The notes under the pieces: model-generated
Databases searched by the model: none
Seen by the model: the letters and a program-made list of their open reading frames with translations, nothing else
Told to the model about the DNA's origin: nothing
Part shown: positions 42,344 through 51,541 of the stretch, piece after piece
How the letters are laid out: every line of letters begins with the position of its first letter
Position numbering within the stretch: the stretch's first letter is position 1
NCBI GenBank assembly: GCA_041920415.1
Contig: JBHGYD010000030.1
Location: 1-64,000, forward strand
Direction of reading: 5' to 3'
DNA length: 64,000 nucleotides
Origin: JBHGYD01 sp041920415
Lineage (GTDB): Bacteria > Bacillota > Bacilli > Bacillales > Anoxybacillaceae
Position numbers and translations under genes: made by a program

Positions 42344-43869
42344 ACTCCGACTCCGACCTCATTCGCTATTTTTTTCCTGTCCGCTTTCCCATTGTTTGTC
42401 ATAGGTAAAGAAGATACGTATACAAATTTTTTAGGAATCATATACGTTGGCAACAGTTTTTGCAGTTCTTTCTTTAAATATGCTGTTAGCTGGTACTCTT
42501 TTTCAAATTCGTGCTCTTTTGGCACCACTACTGCCATTAAATATTGACATTTGTTATCTTTATAGATCGGCACAATCACTGCACTTTCAACTAAAGAAAG
42601 TTTTCTTAATTGCACTTCGATTTCTTCTAATTCCATTCTGTAACCATTGAGTTTGATCTGAAAATCGAGTCTTCCGGCACAAAACAACAATCCGTTTTTT
42701 ATATAACCAATATCGCCTGTTTTATATGCTGGTTGATTATGATAGAGGAAGAACGATTTTTTCGTTAATTTTTCATTATTAAAATATCCTTGGCTTACGC
42801 TTTTACCTATAATGACGATTTCCCCTTTTTCACCTTCGCTTACCGCATTCCCATTTTCATCCACCACAAGTATTTCAACATCTTTTTTTGGCGTTCCAAC
42901 AGGCAATGATGGATACTCATTTAAAATTGCTTCGGTTATTTCGATGCTAGTAACTGCAACCGTTGCTTCGGTTGGTCCATATGTGTTATAAATAACCACA
43001 TTTGGAAATCTTGTTTTTAGTTTGCGGGCTGTTTCGTTTGATAACATTTCTCCGCAGAATAAAAACGTTTCCATGTACGGCAACATTTCCTCCGAAAATT
43101 GTTGGTCCATTAAACACATTTCAACAAATGAAGGGGTAGAAGTCCAAACATTGATATTGGATTCCTTTAAAGATTGGAACAACCATTTAGGATTGGAAAT
43201 TAAATCCTTCGAAATGGTCCATAATGTTCCTCCTAAATATAGACAAGGATACAAATCCATTACAGACAGATCAAAAGAAAAAGGTGCTTGATTTAAGAAT
43301 CTTTGATTTTCTTTTAATCCGAAATCGGAAACCATCCATTCAACAAAGCTGGTTAAATTGTTATAGGTGACTTGAACCCCTTTTGGATTTCCAGTGCTGC
43401 CGGATGTATAAATAATATAAAAATTTTGATCTCCTTTTACAAATAGCTCACTAGATGGCTGCTTTCCTTTATATGAAGCGATCGCATCTTCTATTCCATC
43501 ATGTTCTATCATTAATAAACGATCGTGCAATTTTAGATTTGCTGGAATGCTGCCAGGCGATAAGAATAATTTTGCTCCCGAATCATCGATAATTTTTTTG
43601 ACTCTTTCTTCTGGAATGCTCGAATCGATCGGAATATAAGCCCGGCCAGATTTCACCGATGCCAAAAAACATACTAGCATTAGCGGTTCCATATGCCCAT
43701 AAACAATGACTGGCGAATCATTCCCTTTCATTTTTTCTGATATAAAAACGGATAGTGAGTTTGAATATTCTTCAATTTCTCTATACGTTAGATCGTTTCC
43801 GCTAGAAGAAATGGCAACGCGATCTGGGCTTAATTGTACCCATTTTTTTATTTTGGTGTATAATTCCAT
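42340..43869 (-). CDS. dltA: D-alanine:D-alanyl carrier protein ligase DltA
   Basis: An ANL-superfamily adenylating enzyme of 509 residues which activates D-alanine with ATP and loads DltC. Core motifs are IIYTSGSTGNPKGVQVTY (P-loop), IYNTYGPTEATVAV, YKTGDIGY and GRLDFQIKLNGYRMELEEIE; the catalytic lysine is in NGKADRKKI. GGGGGATG precedes ATG 43869. dltX lies 15 bases upstream. D-alanylation lowers cell-wall negative charge and helps resist cationic peptides. Confidence 0.96.
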   Translation of the reverse strand: MELYTKIKKWVQLSPDRVAISSSGNDLTYREIEEYSNSLSVFISEKMKGNDSPVIVYGHMEPLMLVCFLASVKSGRAYIPIDSSIPEERVKKIIDDSGAKLFLSPGSIPANLKLHDRLLMIEHDGIEDAIASYKGKQPSSELFVKGDQNFYIIYTSGSTGNPKGVQVTYNNLTSFVEWMVSDFGLKENQRFLNQAPFSFDLSVMDLYPCLYLGGTLWTISKDLISNPKWLFQSLKESNINVWTSTPSFVEMCLMDQQFSEEMLPYMETFLFCGEMLSNETARKLKTRFPNVVIYNTYGPTEATVAVTSIEITEAILNEYPSLPVGTPKKDVEILVVDENGNAVSEGEKGEIVIIGKSVSQGYFNNEKLTKKSFFLYHNQPAYKTGDIGYIKNGLLFCAGRLDFQIKLNGYRMELEEIEVQLRKLSLVESAVIVPIYKDNKCQYLMAVVVPKEHEFEKEYQLTAYLKKELQKLLPTYMIPKKFVYVSSLPMTNNGKADRKKIANEVGVGV

Positions 43870-43884
43870 TTACATCCCCCTTAT

Positions 43885-44043
43885 TTAAAATTCGTTATAA
43901 ATATAAGTGCTTGAATTGGTCATTTTAAACCCATAAATCATTAACAAACCTAACAATATGAGCAAATAATACATCATTCTCGTTACCCAAAGTACATAAG
44001 GTAAGTTGAAAAATATTTTTAGTTTTTTTATTAAAAATGTCAT
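43885..44043 (-). CDS. dltX: DltX small membrane protein
   Basis: A 52-residue protein directly upstream of dltA. ATG 44043 follows GGAGGGACAGT. It has one hydrophobic helix (YYLLILLGLLMIYGF, about residues 25-39) and ends in the YIYNEF tail that is the conserved C-terminal mark of DltX. DltX works with DltB/DltD in D-alanine incorporation. Confidence 0.9.
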   Translation of the reverse strand: MTFLIKKLKIFFNLPYVLWVTRMMYYLLILLGLLMIYGFKMTNSSTYIYNEF

Positions 44044-44269
44044 ACTGTCCCTCCTATCTCAAAAAAAATAATATATTAAAATTAAAAACATATTAAAAGT
44101 AAAATAGAATCTTATTATTACCTTATTTCACCAAAAACTTTTGGATAATTATTTGAATATATCATTTTTTCGCATAATTCATTATATTATATTTTTTTAC
44201 AATTCAATAAAAGCATAACCTCACGCCTTAGAAATAAAAGAGATTATTGTAAGTAAACATCCAACAAAA

Positions 44270-44293
44270 AAAGCCACCGTCACTGGTGGCTTT
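44270..44293 (-). terminator. Terminator of the CheW-like gene
   Basis: AAAGCCACC (44270-44278) pairs with GGTGGCTTT (44285-44293); the 6-base loop contains the stop codon. On the minus strand TTTTTTT follows. Confidence 0.85.
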
Positions 44294-44744
44294 GCACATG
44301 TTCCTTAATGTCCTTGACTCCTTCTAAACTTTCAAACAATCGGTTCGGATCAATGAGTGTAATCAATCGCTCTGGCAAGTTGGCTACACCGATGAAATAA
44401 GGTGTTTGCCGATAAGCAAGCATATTGACTTGTTGAATGGCCTCTTGTGGAATATCGATAATTTCTTTGGCATCATCAACGATCAAAGCAACCGAAATGT
44501 CTTCTGTGCTAACGACAATTAGCCTCGTCCGCTCCGTTTCAACGTATGGGCGATTGTATAAAATTTTCATCGTATCTAAAACCGGAACTAACTCCCCGCG
44601 AATACGGACAACTCCAATCATGTAATCTGGCATTTGTGGAATGATCGTTGGCGCGCTCATTTTTTCAATTGAAATCACGTTTTCAACAGGAATGGCATAT
44701 TGCTCGTTATCGACTTGAAACACGACAACTTTATTGATTTCCAT
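44280..44744 (-). CDS. CheW-like chemotaxis coupling protein
   Basis: A single CheW domain of 154 residues: VVVFQVDNEQYAIPVENVIS at the start, MIGVVRIRGELVPVLDT in the middle and FIGVANLPERLITLIDPNRL at the end. CheW links chemoreceptors to the CheA kinase. It stands alone, not in a che operon, and may serve orphan receptors such as the one at 61.5 kb; that link is speculation. AGAAGG precedes ATG 44744. Confidence 0.9.
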   Translation of the reverse strand: MEINKVVVFQVDNEQYAIPVENVISIEKMSAPTIIPQMPDYMIGVVRIRGELVPVLDTMKILYNRPYVETERTRLIVVSTEDISVALIVDDAKEIIDIPQEAIQQVNMLAYRQTPYFIGVANLPERLITLIDPNRLFESLEGVKDIKEHVQSHQ

Positions 44745-44811
44745 CTACCTTCTCCCCCTTCATTACATCGCTAATATGTACTGTCATACTACAAATCGTT
44801 CAAAATACTAA

Positions 44812-44834
44812 GAGCACCCGGATCATGGATGCTC
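44812..44834 (-). terminator. Weak hairpin after the PepT-like gene
   Basis: GAGCACCC and GGATGCTC pair with one wobble, 13 bases past the stop, but no good T-run follows on the minus strand. Confidence 0.35.
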
Positions 44835-44847
44835 CTAGCATTCTTAC

Positions 44848-45966
44848 TTATTTCGCTACTTCTTCAACAATCGCCACGACCATTTCCGCCACTTTCACCA
44901 ATTCTTCAATCGGCATGCGTTCGTTTGTCGTGTGAATTTCTTCATAACCAACCGCTAAGTTAACCGTCGGAATGCCAAAGCCTGCAATAACGTTCGCGTC
45001 GCTGCCGCCGCCGCTGTGAAGCAATTCGCACGGACGACCGATTTTGGCTGCAGCGCGTTTTGCTACTTCCACAACATGGTCGCCATCAGCAAACTTAAAG
45101 CCTGGGTACATGACTTGAACGTCTACTTCCGCGCGTCCGCCCATTTCCTTGGCAACGGTTTCAAATGCTTCTTTCATTTTCGCTACTTGCGCTTCCATTT
45201 TTTCTGGCACTAATGAACGAGCCTCCGCTAAAATATCGACGCGGTCACAAACGATATTCGTTTGCGTGCCGCCTTCAAAGCGACCGATGTTCGCTGTCGT
45301 TTCTTCATCGATGCGACCAAGCGGCATTTGCGCAATCGCTTTAGCGGCAATCGTAATCGCCGAAACCCCTTTTTCCGGTGCCACGCCGGCATGCGCTGTT
45401 TTCCCGTGAATAACGGCTTTAATTTTTGCCTGTGTTGGCGCCGCAACGACGATGTTACCAACTTTGCCGTCGCTGTCTAACGCATAGCCGAATTTCGCCT
45501 TAATAAGCGACGGGTCTAACGCTTTCGCTCCAACAAGACCAGATTCCTCGCCAACAGTAATGATAAATTGAATCGTACCGTGCGCGATATTTTGCTCTTT
45601 TAACACGCGAATCGCTTCCAGCATCGCCGCCAAGCCCGCTTTGTCATCAGCGCCTAAAATTGTTGTTCCATCTGTTACGATGTAACCATCTTTGATAGAA
45701 GGCTTTACGCCTTTACCAGGTACAACGGTATCCATGTGTGAAGTAAAATAAATCGGATCGATTCCTTCTTTTGTCGCCTCTAACGTACAAATTAAGTTAC
45801 CAGCGCCATGACCGGTTTGCGCTGTCGTATCATCCTCGATGACATGCAAGCCAAGCGCCTCGAATTTTTGCTTCAATACTTTGGCAATCTCGCCTTCATG
45901 TTTCGTTTCCGAATCGATTTGTACAAGTTCTAAAAATTCATCAACTAAACGTTGCTCGTTAATCAT
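44848..45966 (-). CDS. yqjE: M20 family peptidase, PepT-like (YqjE)
   Basis: A zinc-dependent tripeptidase-T-like enzyme of 372 residues. Metal ligands are in YFTSHMDTVVPG, LGADDKAGLAAML, TVGEESGLVGAKAL and LHSGGGSDANV; the dimerisation lid domain lies between. It matches YqjE of B. subtilis, which also borders yqjD. GGAGG precedes ATG 45966. Probably a cytosolic peptidase recycling short peptides. Confidence 0.92.
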   Translation of the reverse strand: MINEQRLVDEFLELVQIDSETKHEGEIAKVLKQKFEALGLHVIEDDTTAQTGHGAGNLICTLEATKEGIDPIYFTSHMDTVVPGKGVKPSIKDGYIVTDGTTILGADDKAGLAAMLEAIRVLKEQNIAHGTIQFIITVGEESGLVGAKALDPSLIKAKFGYALDSDGKVGNIVVAAPTQAKIKAVIHGKTAHAGVAPEKGVSAITIAAKAIAQMPLGRIDEETTANIGRFEGGTQTNIVCDRVDILAEARSLVPEKMEAQVAKMKEAFETVAKEMGGRAEVDVQVMYPGFKFADGDHVVEVAKRAAAKIGRPCELLHSGGGSDANVIAGFGIPTVNLAVGYEEIHTTNERMPIEELVKVAEMVVAIVEEVAK

Positions 45967-46212
45967 CGAAACAAGGCCTCCTATTTATGTACTCAAAAAA
46001 AGTATACACGATAGATCGCCACCTGTCATACTCCAAACACTAAAACTTTTACACAAAAGTGATAAGACAAAAATAATCGGACAATATGGCACACAAGCAG
46101 CAAAATCTTCTCCACACTTATTTTTCTTAAAAACATCATACAAATTTCACAATCTCTTTTTATAATAACAAAGTCCATACGCATTCTATATCGTTTAGAG
46201 GGGGGGCATTTC

Positions 46213-47568
46213 ATGGAATCATCGTACAACAACAATGGAACAGCAACGAAAGAGTCGTTATATAAAGCAATGTGGCGATGGCATTTTTACGCTGGAATCA
46301 TCTTTGCTCCGTTCTTGATAATGTTAGCGATTACCGGCGCAATTTATCTTTTTAAGCCACAAATTGAATCATTTTTATATAAAAACTACTATTACATTGA
46401 ACAAGGAAAACATGAATTATCGCCAAGCGAATTGGTCCAAAAAGTCATGGATAAATATCCAAAAGCAACGATTACGCGTTACAGACCAAGTGATGCTCCA
46501 AATCGCTCCACAGAAGTAGGCATTGTCCAAGACAATGAAACATATACAATCTTTATCAATCCTTACGACGGACATCTTCTTGGCAAACTAAAAGATCAAA
46601 GCAAGTTAATGAATGTTATAGTTAAAATGCATGGAGAATTGATGGTTGGCACTATTGGAGATCGCTTAGTCGAATTAGCCGCTTGCTGGGCTGTCATCCT
46701 ATTAGTAACAGGTCTATACTTATGGTGGCCGCGTGGGAAATCTCTATACGGAATTTTAAAAATTCGCTTTAAACAAGGCAAGCGGATCATGTGGAAAGAT
46801 ATTCACTCTATGCTAGGAATTTGGCTTTCCGTGTTTATTTTATTGCTGATTGTAACAGGTCTTCCTTGGGCTGGATTTATTGGCGATAAAATTAATCGTA
46901 TAGCTACCGCTACTCAGTCAGGATATCCTTCTGGTTTATGGGATGATATTCCAGAATCTGTTGTACCAACAAAATCCGTAGCAAAAGTACCTTGGGCAGC
47001 TGAAAATATGCCTGTACCACAATCAAAACAAAACGGAACATCTACCATTTCTCTTGAGCAAGTGATTGACACTGCCAAGAAAAGAAACGTACATCCTGGA
47101 TTTGAAGTGAATTTTCCAGAAGGAGAAAAAGGAGTATACACCGTTTCTGTCTTTCCAACTTTACCGCAAGACGAAGCTACTCTTCATATTGATCAATACA
47201 GTGGTAAAGTTTTAGCCGACTTACGCTTTAAAGATTATGGTTGGATGGCGAAAATGATTGAAATTGGGATTGCTCTTCATGAAGGTCGCTACTTTGGTCT
47301 CGTCAACCAAATGATTGGACTCATCACATGCTTAGGCTTAGTCATGATCGCCTATAGCGGTATTGTTATGTGGTGGAAACGTCGTCCTCAACAAAAGCTA
47401 GGTACTCCACCTCTCCCTGAAAGCAAGAAAACAATGAGAATTGTTGCAGCGATCATGATTGGATTTGGAGTAATGATGCCTTTAGTCGGGCTATCGTTAA
47501 TTTTCGTATTTTTAGTTGACTGGCTAATTATAAAACGAATTCCAAGACTACAGCTTTGGCTTTCTTAA
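46213..47568 (+). CDS. PepSY-associated membrane protein
   Basis: A 451-residue protein with four main membrane helices (about 26-48, 155-177, 200-225, 378-395) plus a hydrophobic C-terminus, and PepSY-type extracellular regions. WRWHFYAGIIFAPFLIMLAITG, MHGELMVGTIGDRLVELAA and ALHEGRYFGLVNQM are typical of the PepSY_TM family, whose conserved histidines may bind haem or metal. Some relatives belong to iron/siderophore reduction. No iron box was established here. GAGGGGGGG precedes ATG 46213. Confidence 0.85.
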   Translation: MESSYNNNGTATKESLYKAMWRWHFYAGIIFAPFLIMLAITGAIYLFKPQIESFLYKNYYYIEQGKHELSPSELVQKVMDKYPKATITRYRPSDAPNRSTEVGIVQDNETYTIFINPYDGHLLGKLKDQSKLMNVIVKMHGELMVGTIGDRLVELAACWAVILLVTGLYLWWPRGKSLYGILKIRFKQGKRIMWKDIHSMLGIWLSVFILLLIVTGLPWAGFIGDKINRIATATQSGYPSGLWDDIPESVVPTKSVAKVPWAAENMPVPQSKQNGTSTISLEQVIDTAKKRNVHPGFEVNFPEGEKGVYTVSVFPTLPQDEATLHIDQYSGKVLADLRFKDYGWMAKMIEIGIALHEGRYFGLVNQMIGLITCLGLVMIAYSGIVMWWKRRPQQKLGTPPLPESKKTMRIVAAIMIGFGVMMPLVGLSLIFVFLVDWLIIKRIPRLQLWLS

Positions 47569-47622
47569 GTTTTTTCAGCTTTTCCTGGATTCTCAAGTTC
47601 TGCTAGTATAAAAAGATATTAA

Positions 47623-47656
47623 AAAAGAGATGCCGAAAATCACCGGCATCTCTTTT
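47623..47656. terminator. Terminator between the PepSY gene and yqjD
   Basis: AAAAGAGATGCCG (47623-47635) pairs with CGGCATCTCTTTT (47644-47656), useful in both directions. Confidence 0.85.
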
Positions 47657-47658
47657 GT

Positions 47659-49209
47659 TTATAGCGGAATATTCCCATGCTTTTTCTTCGGACGTTCTTC
47701 GTGTTTGTTGCGAAGCATCTCCAGCGCCCGAATGAGTTTGATGCGTGTGTCGCGCGGGTCGATGACATCATCGACCATGCCGTATTTCGCCGCGACGTAT
47801 GGGTTGGCGAATTTTTCGCGATATTCTTCGATTTTTTGCGCCCGCGTTTCTTCCGGATTTGGGCTGTTTTCGATTTCGCTCGCGAAAATAATGTTCGCCG
47901 CTCCTTGTGGTCCCATAACGGCAATTTCCGCATTCGGCCATGCATAGACGACGTCGGCACCAATCGACTTGCTGTTCAAGGCCACATACGCACCACCATA
48001 GGCTTTCCGTAAAATGACAGTTATTTTCGGCACGGTCGCTTCGGAATACGCGTATAAAATTTTCGCTCCATGACGAATGATGCCGCCATGTTCTTGTTTG
48101 ACGCCTGGGAAAAACCCGGTCACGTCTTCGAATGTAATAATTGGGATATTAAATGAGTCGCAAAAACGGATAAATCGTGCCGCTTTATCGGATGAATCAA
48201 TATCAAGACCTCCGGCCATAAACTTCGGTTGGTTGCAGACAAGCCCGACGACTTCGCCTTTGATGCGTGCAAACCCAATGACAATATTTTTCGCGAAGTC
48301 TTTTTGCACTTCCATAAACGAATCTTCATCAACGACCTGCAAAATGACGTTGCGCACATCATACGGCCGCACTGCGTCAATCGGAATCGCATCCGCCAAA
48401 TCCGGACGATAATCATCTTCGTCTGGAACAGGTCCCATTGGCGGCTTCTCTTGGCTGTTTTGTGGAAGGTAACTTAGTAATTGGCGCACTTTGGTCAGCA
48501 CCTCTTCTTCCGTCGCTCCTGAAAAGTGCGCATTGCCGCTAATCGTATTATGTACGCGCGCACCACCTAAATCTTCCGCACTAATTTTTTCTCCCGTAAC
48601 CGTTTCAATCACCTTCGGACCAGTAATAAACATTTGGCTCGTTTTTTCAACCATGAACACAAAGTCAGTAATCGCGGGCGAATAAACAGCTCCGCCGGCA
48701 CAAGGTCCCATAATGACGGAAATTTGCGGAATAACCCCAGAATAAATCGAATTCCGGTAGAAAATGTGACCGTAACCGTCTAATGAAAGCACGCCTTCCT
48801 GAATACGCGCTCCACCGGAATCGTTCAAGCCGATGACAGGCGCACCCGTTTTTGCAGCTAAATCCATAATATTCACAATTTTTTTTGCATGCATTTCCCC
48901 TAACGCACCGCCAAATACGGTGAAATCTTGGGAAAATAAAAAGACTGTTCGACCATTTACTTTACCGTATCCCGTTACGACGCCATCACCCGGTCCTTTT
49001 TTTCCTTCAAGACCGAAATCGGTACAGCGATGTTCAATAAATGGGTTAAGCTCAACAAATGTTCCTTCATCGACAAGCAATTCGATTCGCTCGCGAGCCG
49101 TTAGTTTTCCTTTCGCATGTTGTTTTTCAATTTTATCATCACCGCCGCCAAGTTCAATTTCCCGACGTCGGTCATATAACTCGTTAATTTTATCGTACAT
49201 ATCGGTCAT
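47659..49209 (-). CDS. yqjD: Acyl-CoA carboxylase beta chain / methylmalonyl-CoA decarboxylase alpha-type
   Basis: A biotin-dependent carboxyltransferase of 516 residues, with the crotonase-like oxyanion motifs SGGARIQEGVLSL, GPCAGGAVYSPA and, in the second half, DVTGFFPGVKQEHGGIIRHG and AYGGAYVALNSK. These enzymes carboxylate propionyl-CoA or decarboxylate methylmalonyl-CoA. The start is ATG 49209 behind GGAGG, overlapping the epimerase stop by 4 bases. No biotin carboxylase or carrier gene is present in the window, so the direction and partner are unknown. Confidence 0.9.
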   Translation of the reverse strand: MTDMYDKINELYDRRREIELGGGDDKIEKQHAKGKLTARERIELLVDEGTFVELNPFIEHRCTDFGLEGKKGPGDGVVTGYGKVNGRTVFLFSQDFTVFGGALGEMHAKKIVNIMDLAAKTGAPVIGLNDSGGARIQEGVLSLDGYGHIFYRNSIYSGVIPQISVIMGPCAGGAVYSPAITDFVFMVEKTSQMFITGPKVIETVTGEKISAEDLGGARVHNTISGNAHFSGATEEEVLTKVRQLLSYLPQNSQEKPPMGPVPDEDDYRPDLADAIPIDAVRPYDVRNVILQVVDEDSFMEVQKDFAKNIVIGFARIKGEVVGLVCNQPKFMAGGLDIDSSDKAARFIRFCDSFNIPIITFEDVTGFFPGVKQEHGGIIRHGAKILYAYSEATVPKITVILRKAYGGAYVALNSKSIGADVVYAWPNAEIAVMGPQGAANIIFASEIENSPNPEETRAQKIEEYREKFANPYVAAKYGMVDDVIDPRDTRIKLIRALEMLRNKHEERPKKKHGNIPL

Positions 49210-49631
49210 TCGTGATGCACCTCCGCATCCGTTTTTTCGCAAAGCTCATAAAGAACGCCGCCGGTTGATTTCGGATGCATAAAGGCAACAAGCGCACCAC
49301 CCGCACCGGTTTTTGGAGTATCTTGAATCATGCGAATCCCCTTTGTCTTTAATTCATCAATGCGCGCCTGAATATCATCAACACCAAGTGCGACATGATG
49401 AATTCCTTCCCCGCGCTTTTCAATAAAGGTGGCAACTGCGCTATCGGGTGCTGTCGGTTCTAGCAATTCAATTTTCGACTCACCAATTTTTAAAAACGCT
49501 ACCTTTACTTTTTCTGATTCCACTTCCTCAATGCCAAGCAATTCAAGCTTTAGCGTATCTACATAAAATGGCAGCGCTTTCTCGATCGATTTGACGGCAA
49601 TGCCGATATGATCAATTTTTTTCACTTCCAT
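49206..49631 (-). CDS. mce: Methylmalonyl-CoA epimerase
   Basis: A 141-residue vicinal-oxygen-chelate protein. Metal ligands are expected in KIDHIGIAV (His), KIELLEP (Glu), GIHHVALGV (His) and GVLYELCE (Glu). It interconverts (2S)- and (2R)-methylmalonyl-CoA, linking the carboxylase to the mutase at 54.6-60 kb. ATG 49631 is preceded by GGGGAT; a longer upstream frame extends over the divergent Prli42 promoter and is rejected. Confidence 0.92.
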   Translation of the reverse strand: MEVKKIDHIGIAVKSIEKALPFYVDTLKLELLGIEEVESEKVKVAFLKIGESKIELLEPTAPDSAVATFIEKRGEGIHHVALGVDDIQARIDELKTKGIRMIQDTPKTGAGGALVAFMHPKSTGGVLYELCEKTDAEVHHE

Positions 49632-49740
49632 CCGCCTTATCCCCTTTGCTGTGTAGTATGAATGATGACCATATGTATTTTTCGATATTTCGACAAAAAA
49701 TCCTGCTATTGTTTCGTATGAATTTTTGTTGTTGAAAGGC

Positions 49741-49769
49741 TTGTTCACTTTAACAAATGACGATACAAT
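49741..49769 (+). promoter_or_regulatory. Promoter of prli42
   Basis: TTGTTC (49741-49746), 17-base spacer, TACAAT (49764-49769), followed by AGGGAGG just before ATG 49807. Confidence 0.6.
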
Positions 49770-49806
49770 GTTAAATGGCAACATTTTTTGATAGGGAGGA
49801 AATATA

Positions 49807-49902
49807 ATGTCCCGCAAAAAAACACAAAAATTAGTTGTTTATTTAATGCTTGGTTCAATGTTGATCACAACGATTTTAACCGGAATTAGCATGTGGTTTT
49901 GA
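49807..49902 (+). CDS. prli42: Stressosome-associated membrane miniprotein Prli42
   Basis: A 31-residue protein: basic start MSRKKTQKLVV, then one membrane helix (YLMLGSMLITTILTGISMW). This is the pattern of Prli42, which in Listeria anchors the stressosome to the membrane and is conserved in Firmicutes. Own promoter, strong ribosome site and terminator make it a complete tiny transcription unit. It is divergent from mce and convergent with the L,D-transpeptidase. Confidence 0.85.
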   Translation: MSRKKTQKLVVYLMLGSMLITTILTGISMWF

Positions 49903-49909
49903 TAAAAAT

Positions 49910-49937
49910 GGGCGACCTCGTTAATACGAAGTCGCCC
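49910..49937. terminator. Terminator of prli42 and the L,D-transpeptidase
   Basis: GGGCGACCTCG (49910-49920) pairs with CGAAGTCGCCC (49927-49937) with one mismatch, then TTTTCTT. Confidence 0.8.
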
Positions 49938-49945
49938 TTTTCTTG

Positions 49946-50443
49946 TTATAACGCTCCATACCGTTTTGCAATGGTATAAAACGATTCGTTGCTTCGAATA
50001 ATCAATACTTTCGTGCCAATCGGGACTTTTTCAAATAACGTTTCAACATCATGGTTGTGCATTCGTACACATCCTTGTGTAATATATTTCCCGATCGACT
50101 GCGGATTATTGGTTCCGTGAATCCCATATGTTCGACCGTCTGTCCCATTCGCATCAAAACCAATCCAGCGGCTCCCAAGAGGGTTATTCGGTGCGCCGCC
50201 CGGGATATTCTTTTTTCGGTAATACGGATTTTTCGCTTTCACTTTTACGGTAAATAAGCCCTCTGGCGTTAATGTTGTGGTTACTCCCGTCGCCACTGGA
50301 TACACGGCTTCCATTTTCCCATTTCGAATAAAAGCAAGTTTATTAACAGCTTTATTGATAATAATAAACGGTTGATTAACCGCCGATACAGAAGCAGACC
50401 AGAAGGAAGAGAGCATAATCATCATTGCTAATAACAGTCGCAT
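49946..50443 (-). CDS. L,D-transpeptidase (YkuD domain), secreted
   Basis: A 165-residue protein with a signal peptide (LLLAMMIMLSSFWSASVSA) followed directly by a YkuD domain. The catalytic motif is complete: HGTNNPQSIGKY and GCVRMHNHD with the nucleophilic Cys. Such enzymes make 3-3 cross-links or attach proteins to peptidoglycan. The LysM module of YkuD itself is absent, although the C-terminal SFYTIAKRYGAL resembles the end of a LysM motif. ATG 50443 lies 8 bases from AAAGGG. Confidence 0.88.
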   Translation of the reverse strand: MRLLLAMMIMLSSFWSASVSAVNQPFIIINKAVNKLAFIRNGKMEAVYPVATGVTTTLTPEGLFTVKVKAKNPYYRKKNIPGGAPNNPLGSRWIGFDANGTDGRTYGIHGTNNPQSIGKYITQGCVRMHNHDVETLFEKVPIGTKVLIIRSNESFYTIAKRYGAL

Positions 50444-50507
50444 ATGATTCACCCTTTGCTTTCATTTTCTATAGTGTGAAGCAAAAAGGCTAGCGACATA
50501 CACGACA

Positions 50508-51485
50508 TTACGAAGTACGCTTGACTTGTTTATGTTCCTTTGTTACACGGAACTGGCTTTTAATAATTAAATATTGCTCCAATTCTTTCATCAAGTGAAG
50601 AAGCGCCGCTCGTTCTTCAAACTCTTCGCGCGTTTTTGGCAGCGGCAATCCTTCAAATTGCTTTTTCATGTCGTGAAGTTGACGAAGAAATTTGTTGGCC
50701 GTATTTCCCGGGTGAATCGCATCACTTAACTCGTCGATAAAATCGGCGATGACATTTCGTTGTTCAACGGTATATGTGAGCGAAGTGACAAGTGGCAGCA
50801 CCCGTTCAATAATTTCTAATTGTTTTTCCCGCATCCGAAAGTAATGATAATACGAATCTTCGTTCCGCAATAAATGATTTTCGACGTTGCGCAATGCTAA
50901 TGTTTTTGCCTTTTGGAGGATATCCGCTGTTAATGTCAGTTCTTTTCCATCCCAACTGCTTTCGTTTGTTCGTAAATATTTCACGATTTCTTTAAAAATA
51001 ATTCGAAATAAATCCTCGACGATCCGCTGATATTCCTTCAATTGTTTTTCGACGCTCGGCATATACATATTGACAATAAGAGCGACCCCAATCCCAATGA
51101 CGATCAGTAATAATTCATTTGCGACGGTTTGAATAGTAAAATGTTTGGCTGCATAAAAATGAAGGATAATGACCGAGCTTGTGGCGACTCCTTCTGTTAC
51201 TTTTAGCCGTACCGTCGTTGGAATAAAAAAGAGCAATAACAATCCAATCGTCAGCGGATGATACCCTATTCCTTCGAAAAAGATGAACGAAAACAATATC
51301 GCTGTCACGCACGCGACAAAGCGAGCCCACGCGGTTTGTAATGATTTCTTTTTCGTCACTTGAATACATAAGAGGGTAATAATGCCGGCCGACACGAAGT
51401 TATGAAGCCCGATATATTGCGCAAGGCTAATCGAAAGTGCCGTACCAATGGCTGTCTTAGCCGTCCGATATCCGATTTTTACCAT
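50508..51485 (-). CDS. yqjA: Aromatic acid exporter family protein YqjA
   Basis: A 325-residue protein: an N-terminal membrane part with about five helices (to about residue 140) and a C-terminal helical cytosolic domain (KQLKEYQRIVEDLFR...). This matches the ArAE_1 plus ArAE_1_C architecture of B. subtilis YqjA. The family name comes from distant similarity to aromatic-acid efflux proteins; substrate not known. ATG 51485 is used, after GGGGATTGAG; a GTG one codon earlier is possible. Confidence 0.88.
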   Translation of the reverse strand: MVKIGYRTAKTAIGTALSISLAQYIGLHNFVSAGIITLLCIQVTKKKSLQTAWARFVACVTAILFSFIFFEGIGYHPLTIGLLLLFFIPTTVRLKVTEGVATSSVIILHFYAAKHFTIQTVANELLLIVIGIGVALIVNMYMPSVEKQLKEYQRIVEDLFRIIFKEIVKYLRTNESSWDGKELTLTADILQKAKTLALRNVENHLLRNEDSYYHYFRMREKQLEIIERVLPLVTSLTYTVEQRNVIADFIDELSDAIHPGNTANKFLRQLHDMKKQFEGLPLPKTREEFEERAALLHLMKELEQYLIIKSQFRVTKEHKQVKRTS

Positions 51486-51509
51486 CACTCAATCCCCTAT
51501 CTCAAAATA

Positions 51510-51539
51510 AAAAAGATGATCTAGTTAGACCATCTTTTT
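51510..51539 (-). terminator. Terminator of artPQR
   Basis: AAAAAGATG (51510-51518) pairs with CATCTTTTT (51531-51539) around a partly paired loop, just past the artR stop. Confidence 0.65.
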
Positions 51540-51541
51540 CA

